This document shows positions 58,987-64,000 of a stretch of 64,000 nucleotides of DNA, in pieces. Below the pieces are notes generated by a model. That model worked only from the letters and a program-made list of their open reading frames with translations, had not been told where the DNA came from and ran no database searches. Each line of letters starts with the position of its first letter. Positions within the stretch are counted from its first letter, which is position 1. The translations under genes were made by a program, and so were the position numbers. The stretch is from positions 186,001-250,000 of the forward strand of contig NZ_WSTB01000008.1 of assembly GCF_009789235.1 (NCBI RefSeq), given 5' to 3'. The DNA comes from Flavobacterium hydrocarbonoxydans. Lineage in GTDB: Bacteria; Bacteroidota; Bacteroidia; Flavobacteriales; Flavobacteriaceae.

Positions 58987-61900
58987 ATGAAACAAAAAAT
59001 ACTTCTTTTTTTATTATTTCAATTTCTAAGCGGAAGTACTTTATTTGCTTCTGCAAAATATATCAAAACTCCGAATGCGTATGGCTCAGCAGCAAATTAC
59101 ACTTTGCTGGATACCATTAAAAAAAACAAAAAAACGGTTAAAACGTCTAAAACAGCAAAGACAACAAAATTTGCAATCGTTCTGCCTCCCCCAACAGTAA
59201 CGCCCGGAAGTACTTGTACAACTGGCACTACTATTAACCAGGTGAATCTGTTTGCTGTAGGCAGCACTATGAGCCAAACAATCGAATGGTACAGTAGTCA
59301 AACCGCAACAGTTCCTGTATATATTGGCAATTTTTTCTCACCAAATATTAACACCACCACCACGTACTATGTACAAAGCAAACAAGGAACAGATGTAAGC
59401 ATCCGAATTCCTGTTGTCGCTTCGGTTTACAGAAAAGCACCCAATGTTACCATGACATCGGTTCCTGCAAATGATCCCGCAATACCCATTTGCGAAGGAA
59501 CTCCAGTAACATTTACCGCACTAAGAGGAGGGAATTTATTTGAATTTTCAGTAGATGGCGTTGTACAGCAAGCCATGTCATCAAATCGCGTTTTTACCAG
59601 CAGCACTTTGACCAATGGACAAATGGTAAGACTTCGAACCAGATATGAAACTATTCTCAACGGAAACATTTCAGATCTTGCTTATGGTGCTAATATAGAA
59701 GACAATAAAGAAAGTGCCATATTATCAGCCAATGCAGCCGGAGCTTATATCAATTCAATTAAAATTAGTCCCGCAGAAAATGATTTAGTTTTTGGAATTT
59801 CTGGAAAATTAACGGCTAATAAAAGCTTATTGTTATTTTTAGATACAAAAACCGGAGGATTTTCGGCTTCAAATTACGGAGATGATCTTGATAGTCCAGT
59901 ACTAAGAGGCTTTAATTATTTTAACAACAATCCCAGCACTTTTGACTCTTATTTTTTACCGGACTATTGTTTGTCTGTTAGTAGTGATGCCAGCGGAACG
60001 ACTTTTTCAGCTGATTTAATCGAATTAAAAACCGGGCAATCTACCCGTTTTCCGTTAGGAACCGCTATGCATTTAGTGCCAAGTGCATCCTTTGCTGTAA
60101 ATACATTAAATAGCGGAATTACAGATTACAACAGAGGATTTGAAATTGTAGTACCAAAAATGCTTCTGGGATATTTTACCGGAGACATCAAACTCTTTGG
60201 GTTTACCATGCACGATACCAGCGAAACCGATTATAGCGTTACCAATTCGTTTGTAAGTCCTGAACTTACGAACACCATAGATTACGGCACTGCTGCAGTA
60301 GATTATAATTTGCAGGATCCAAACCCTATTATCATTGCTTCGTCTGCATTGATACCTTGTTATTCGGATTTTAATATGATTATGAATATTAGTCCCCCAC
60401 CTTCTACGGCGAGTACTGGTCCTGATCAGGCAACTTGTAGTTTAACAAGTGATCCGTTAGGAGGAAACACTCCAGCAATTGGTACCGGCAACTGGTCTTT
60501 AAAATCAGGCCCTACAGGAGCTACTGTTACCTTTAGCACTCCATCAAGCGGATCAGCTACAGCAACTGTCAGCCAGTCCGGAACCTATGTTTTTACCTGG
60601 TCTGTTTCTAACGGTTCCTGTCCGCCCAGTACTGCAGATATCACCGTCAATTATAATGATATTGGAAACCCTGTTGTTGAAACCATTAAACAGCCAAGCT
60701 GTACTAACCCAACCGGAAGTGTTTTAATTTCAGGACTTGTTGGAGCCTGGACCATCACTCCTTCAATAGGAACGACTGTTACAGGCAATACTAGTTCGTA
60801 TGAATTTACCAATCTGACACCTGATACAACGTATACTTTTACTGTTTCCAACACTGGCGGCTGCACGACCATAACTTTACAAGCTGTTATAAATCCTATT
60901 CCGGCTACTCCTGTACTGCCCTCAACAGCGTCTGTAACGCAACCAACCTGTGCTATAACAGTAGGAACTATTACTATTAGCCCACAAAGTGGAATGGAAT
61001 ATAGTTTAGATGGTATTACCTATCAAACCTCAAATGTTTTTAATTTTTTAGATCCTGGTAATTATACTTTATATATTCGGAATGCAGTTGATACGGCTTG
61101 TGCCTCTGCCTCCACAATAGCGGTTACCATAAATCCGATTCCTTCAACACCTGATTCTCCACGATTAATTGGCATCATACCCATCACTTGTACGGATCCA
61201 ACAGCAACCATCGGAATTGTAGCTCAAAGCAATGTAGAATACAGTATTGACGGAATCAACTATCAGGCTTCTAATATCTTTTCTGGATTAACAGCCGGTT
61301 TTTATTCTCTTTATGTGCGTAATATTGCTGACACCACCTGCGATATTGCATCAGCTTCAACAGTTGAAATTAAAGCAGCGCCTACTACGCCCGCCTCTCC
61401 CGTTATAGAAAACACTGTACAGCCAACTTGCGGAACTCCTTCAGGAACAATTACTGTTGTCGCCCAAACCGACATGGAATATAGCATTGACGGTATTAAT
61501 TACCAAACCTCTAATAGTTTCTCTGGATTAGCGCCTGGCAATTACACCCTCTATATTCGAAATATGCTGGACTCGTCTTGTCAAAGTACGGTAACAGCAA
61601 CTGCTACAATAAATAACATTCCTGCTCCTCCCGCAATTCCGGTTGCTAGCGCTACTACACAGCCTACATGCGCTGCTCCGTCAGGAACGATTGTTATTAC
61701 AGCACAAACAGGAGTAGAATATAGTCTGGATGGAATCACATTTCAGGCTTCTAATACGTTTTCAAATGTAATTTCCGGTGCCTACAATTTATATGTCAGA
61801 AACACTACTGACACAAGCTGCTCAAGCATTTCAGTCTCCTCCATTACAATCAATCCTGTTCCAACACCACCACTTATTCCGGTAGTTGAAAATATTACAC

Positions 61901-63108
61901 AGCCTAGCTGTGCTATTCCGTCAGGAGCAATTGTTATCCTGCCACAAACGGATGCTGAATATAGTCTGGACGGTATTACTTTTCAGGCATCAAACAGTTT
62001 TTCAGGATTAAATCCGGGAGATTATACTTTGTATATCCGAAACAGTATTGATCAAACTTGCTTAACAGCATCGGCACTTCCTGAAACAATAGAAACTGTT
62101 CCTCCTTTACCGCTAAATCCAACAGCTGAAAGTGTAATTCAGCCTACCTGTTTAGTTCCTTCAGGTACGATAACTATTGCCATTCAAAATAGTGTTGAAT
62201 ACAGTTTAGACGGTATTACGTATCAGACTTCTAATGTTTTTCCGAATTTAGTTCCAAATACTTATTCTTTATTTATCAGAAATGCTACAGATAACACTTG
62301 CGAAACACTAGGAAGTACAGATGTAATCATTCAGCCTATTCCGTCATTGCCTGCCGTTCCCACTTTGGCACAAATCAATCAGCCTAATTGTAGTGTATCA
62401 ACGGGTAGTGTCTCGATTACGCCACAAAGCGATGTAGAATACAGTATCGGACAAGCTTATCAGGACAGTCCGGAATTCAGCAATTTAGCTCCCGGCAATT
62501 ATACCTTAAGCGTTCGTTTTAAAACAAGTACCGAATGTGTTTCAACAGGAAATCCTTTTACAATTAATGCTGTACCCGGAGAAATTCAGTTTGAAATTAA
62601 AGGCGATTGCGACGGAACATCTTATATTCTAACGGCGAATCCATTAGCTGGATCTTATGATCCGGACACGGTTTCCTACCAATGGAAAGATCAGTCAGGT
62701 ACTGTAGTAGGATCTAATTCGAATACCTTAAATATTTCGGAAATTAATAATTCTAATGCCGTATATCCATTGCAGTTTTCACTGACTGTAACACCGGATG
62801 CTGCAAGCTGTAGCGCTACTAATACTATTGTAGTAACATCTGCTTTTTGTAACATTCAAAAAGGAATCTCTCCTGACGGAAATGCCGCCAACAGCTTTTT
62901 TGATTTAAGAAATATGGGGGTAAAAAATTTAGAAGTCTTTGACCGATACGGAATTCAGGTCTATCACCAGTCTAATTATAGCGATCAGTGGAGAGGACAA
63001 TCTGATAAAGGAGAATCACTGCCAACAGCAACTTATTATTACGTAATTCAGTTGGAAAGCGGTGAAAGCAAAACTGGCTGGATTTACCTGATTAGAGGCA
63101 ATAATTAA
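58987..63108 (+). CDS. Large repeat-containing surface protein with gliding-motility-associated (CHU_C) C-terminal domain
   Basis: The protein has 1373 residues from the ATG at 58987. An earlier ATG at 58963 precedes the signal peptide (MKQKILLFLLFQFLSGSTLFASA) by eight residues and is rejected. An N-terminal region includes a Thr/Lys linker and a PKD/Ig-like part near 500. About residues 560-1190 hold seven clear repeats of roughly 80 residues, each with a core like VEYSLDGITYQTSNVF, a YTLYIRN string and a Cys, plus a worn eighth copy at the front. The end (GISPDGNAANSFFDLRNMG to TGWIYLIRGNN) is the T9SS type-B domain (TIGR04131/CHU_C). It is probably exported by the T9SS with the PorP/SprF-like protein encoded 59 bp downstream. 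An adhesin role is inferred. Confidence 0.93.
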   Translation: MKQKILLFLLFQFLSGSTLFASAKYIKTPNAYGSAANYTLLDTIKKNKKTVKTSKTAKTTKFAIVLPPPTVTPGSTCTTGTTINQVNLFAVGSTMSQTIEWYSSQTATVPVYIGNFFSPNINTTTTYYVQSKQGTDVSIRIPVVASVYRKAPNVTMTSVPANDPAIPICEGTPVTFTALRGGNLFEFSVDGVVQQAMSSNRVFTSSTLTNGQMVRLRTRYETILNGNISDLAYGANIEDNKESAILSANAAGAYINSIKISPAENDLVFGISGKLTANKSLLLFLDTKTGGFSASNYGDDLDSPVLRGFNYFNNNPSTFDSYFLPDYCLSVSSDASGTTFSADLIELKTGQSTRFPLGTAMHLVPSASFAVNTLNSGITDYNRGFEIVVPKMLLGYFTGDIKLFGFTMHDTSETDYSVTNSFVSPELTNTIDYGTAAVDYNLQDPNPIIIASSALIPCYSDFNMIMNISPPPSTASTGPDQATCSLTSDPLGGNTPAIGTGNWSLKSGPTGATVTFSTPSSGSATATVSQSGTYVFTWSVSNGSCPPSTADITVNYNDIGNPVVETIKQPSCTNPTGSVLISGLVGAWTITPSIGTTVTGNTSSYEFTNLTPDTTYTFTVSNTGGCTTITLQAVINPIPATPVLPSTASVTQPTCAITVGTITISPQSGMEYSLDGITYQTSNVFNFLDPGNYTLYIRNAVDTACASASTIAVTINPIPSTPDSPRLIGIIPITCTDPTATIGIVAQSNVEYSIDGINYQASNIFSGLTAGFYSLYVRNIADTTCDIASASTVEIKAAPTTPASPVIENTVQPTCGTPSGTITVVAQTDMEYSIDGINYQTSNSFSGLAPGNYTLYIRNMLDSSCQSTVTATATINNIPAPPAIPVASATTQPTCAAPSGTIVITAQTGVEYSLDGITFQASNTFSNVISGAYNLYVRNTTDTSCSSISVSSITINPVPTPPLIPVVENITQPSCAIPSGAIVILPQTDAEYSLDGITFQASNSFSGLNPGDYTLYIRNSIDQTCLTASALPETIETVPPLPLNPTAESVIQPTCLVPSGTITIAIQNSVEYSLDGITYQTSNVFPNLVPNTYSLFIRNATDNTCETLGSTDVIIQPIPSLPAVPTLAQINQPNCSVSTGSVSITPQSDVEYSIGQAYQDSPEFSNLAPGNYTLSVRFKTSTECVSTGNPFTINAVPGEIQFEIKGDCDGTSYILTANPLAGSYDPDTVSYQWKDQSGTVVGSNSNTLNISEINNSNAVYPLQFSLTVTPDAASCSATNTIVVTSAFCNIQKGISPDGNAANSFFDLRNMGVKNLEVFDRYGIQVYHQSNYSDQWRGQSDKGESLPTATYYYVIQLESGESKTGWIYLIRGNN
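60937..62550 (+). repeat. Seven tandem repeats of about 240 bp inside the adhesin gene
   Basis: The coding repeats contain the cores GMEYSLDGITYQ, NVEYSIDGINYQ, DMEYSIDGINYQ, GVEYSLDGITFQ, DAEYSLDGITFQ, SVEYSLDGITYQ and DVEYSIGQAYQ in order. Most copies end with a D-x-x-C motif after YIRN/YVRN. Divergence is highest in the last copy. Confidence 0.88.
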
Positions 63109-63167
63109 TTTTTGAAGTTGATTTTAAAACAGTATCTCTTCAGGAAACAAACAAAATACACATTCGC

Positions 63168-64000
63168 ATGAACAAAATATATCTCATCCTTTTATTAATT
63201 CTTATGGCTTTCGCCGATGCCACAGCGCAGCAGGATCCGCATTATACACAATATATGTATAATATGAATATCATTAATCCAGCCTATGCCGGATCTAAAG
63301 AAAGTCTGTCATTGGGAATGCTGTACAGAAAACAATGGGTTAATATTCAGGACGCACCGCGAACACTTACCTTTTCAGGAAGTACGCCTGTAGGCAAAAA
63401 TGTAGGTGTCGGATTGTCGTTTATTTCAGATAAAATTGGGCCTGTCGAAGAACAAAATGTGTACGGGGATTTCTCTTATACGCTTCATATCAACGAAACG
63501 GCCAGACTGGCTTTAGGATTAAAAGCCGGAGCTTCTTTTCATAGGGTCGGACTACGTGATATTGCTTCGACATTGCCAGATCCGAGCGAAGGTATTTTTG
63601 GACAGGATATTAGTGATGCTTCATTGAATTTTGGTGCGGGTGCTTTTTATTATACAGATCATTATTATGTGGCATTTTCGGTTCCAAATATCATGCAGTC
63701 TGCACATCTGGATTTCAACGGAAGAGAATACGGTTCAGATGTTTCGCATTATTTCCTGACTGCTGGTTATGTTTTTGATCTGAATTACGAATTAAAATTT
63801 AAACCTTCATTTATGCTTAAATCGGCATTTAATGTATCGCCTTCTTTAGATCTGTCAGCCAATTTTTTATATAGGGAAATAATAGAATTAGGTGCTACCT
63901 ACCGATTAGAAGATAGTTTTGGAGCCATGATTAATTTTGCTGTTACACCTGAACTTCGAATTGGATATGCTTACGACCATACCATTTCAGATTTAAAGGT
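63168..64000 (+). CDS. PorP/SprF-family type IX secretion outer-membrane protein, cut by window edge
   Basis: About 277 residues are present, and the right edge cuts the gene. The signal peptide ends AFADATAQ. The mature start QDPHYTQYMYNMNIINPAYAGSKESLSLGMLYRKQWVNI (read as adjoining blocks) is the PorP/SprF signature, followed by barrel strands (VGVGLSFISDKIGP, LALGLKAGASFHRVGL). In F. johnsoniae SprF is needed to secrete the adhesin SprB, whose C-terminal domain is type B. This gene follows a type-B protein by 59 bp, so the two are a likely cargo-transporter pair. Confidence 0.95.
   Translation, partial: MNKIYLILLLILMAFADATAQQDPHYTQYMYNMNIINPAYAGSKESLSLGMLYRKQWVNIQDAPRTLTFSGSTPVGKNVGVGLSFISDKIGPVEEQNVYGDFSYTLHINETARLALGLKAGASFHRVGLRDIASTLPDPSEGIFGQDISDASLNFGAGAFYYTDHYYVAFSVPNIMQSAHLDFNGREYGSDVSHYFLTAGYVFDLNYELKFKPSFMLKSAFNVSPSLDLSANFLYREIIELGATYRLEDSFGAMINFAVTPELRIGYAYDHTISDLK

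Noticed and set aside
1..64000. tRNA, rRNA, prophage, insertion sequence or toxin-antitoxin module
   Set aside because: I saw no cloverleaf with CCA-type ends, no rRNA stretch, and no transposase, integrase or toxin-antitoxin gene among the coding regions. A tRNAscan or Rfam run would be needed to exclude small RNAs fully.

Overview
The window is AT-rich chromosomal DNA from a gliding Bacteroidota bacterium, almost certainly a Flavobacterium of the F. johnsoniae type. The evidence is the gliding and type IX secretion (T9SS) genes gldA, gldD, gldE, gldJ, porU and porV, a PorP/SprF-like gene, SusC/SusD pairs, and many promoters with the Bacteroidota -7 box TAnnTTTG. I see no phage, insertion sequence, CRISPR array, rRNA or tRNA.

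Region 1 (1-18340) is a polysaccharide utilisation locus. A SusC transporter gene runs off the left edge (1-2336). A second unit, all on the minus strand, reads susC (15121-12011), susD, a PKD/CBM-type surface lipoprotein, a hairpin, three GH30 glycosidases and a GH5-CBM6 enzyme (ending at 3201). A divergent gene (15467-18340) encodes a membrane-spanning sensor-regulator with a propeller, a YYY domain and a LuxR-type HTH. Both susC genes carry the same leader and the same pair of 14-bp direct repeats exactly 33 bp apart, so one regulator probably controls both. The enzyme set suggests a beta-glucan, perhaps with 1,6 linkages; this substrate is inferred.

Region 2 (18379-41900) is mostly core genes mixed with gliding/T9SS genes: murF, gldJ, divergent porU-porV, cdd, pdhA-pdhC, gldA, a small beta-barrel protein, an EamA transporter, a metal-binding lipoprotein, the operon mutY-ssb-gldE-gldD, HU, a 30-residue basic protein, RNase G, a SIMPL protein, a TadA-type deaminase and a DUF1016 PD-(D/E)XK nuclease.

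Region 3 (41900-55310) opens with a 273-bp array of thirteen 21-bp palindrome-rich units (42207-42479), then a TonB-like protein, dxs, a DUF3078 protein, dgt, a divergent lrp-metE pair sharing a twin operator-like site, two M16 peptidases and rplU-rpmA.

Region 4 (55310-64000) holds dispersed repeats, an AsmA-like protein, a 1373-residue repeat adhesin with a gliding-motility-type C-terminal domain, and the start of its likely PorP/SprF partner at the right edge.

The least explained items are the 21-bp array, the susC operator pair with its kinase-less regulator, and the mirrored lrp/metE site.
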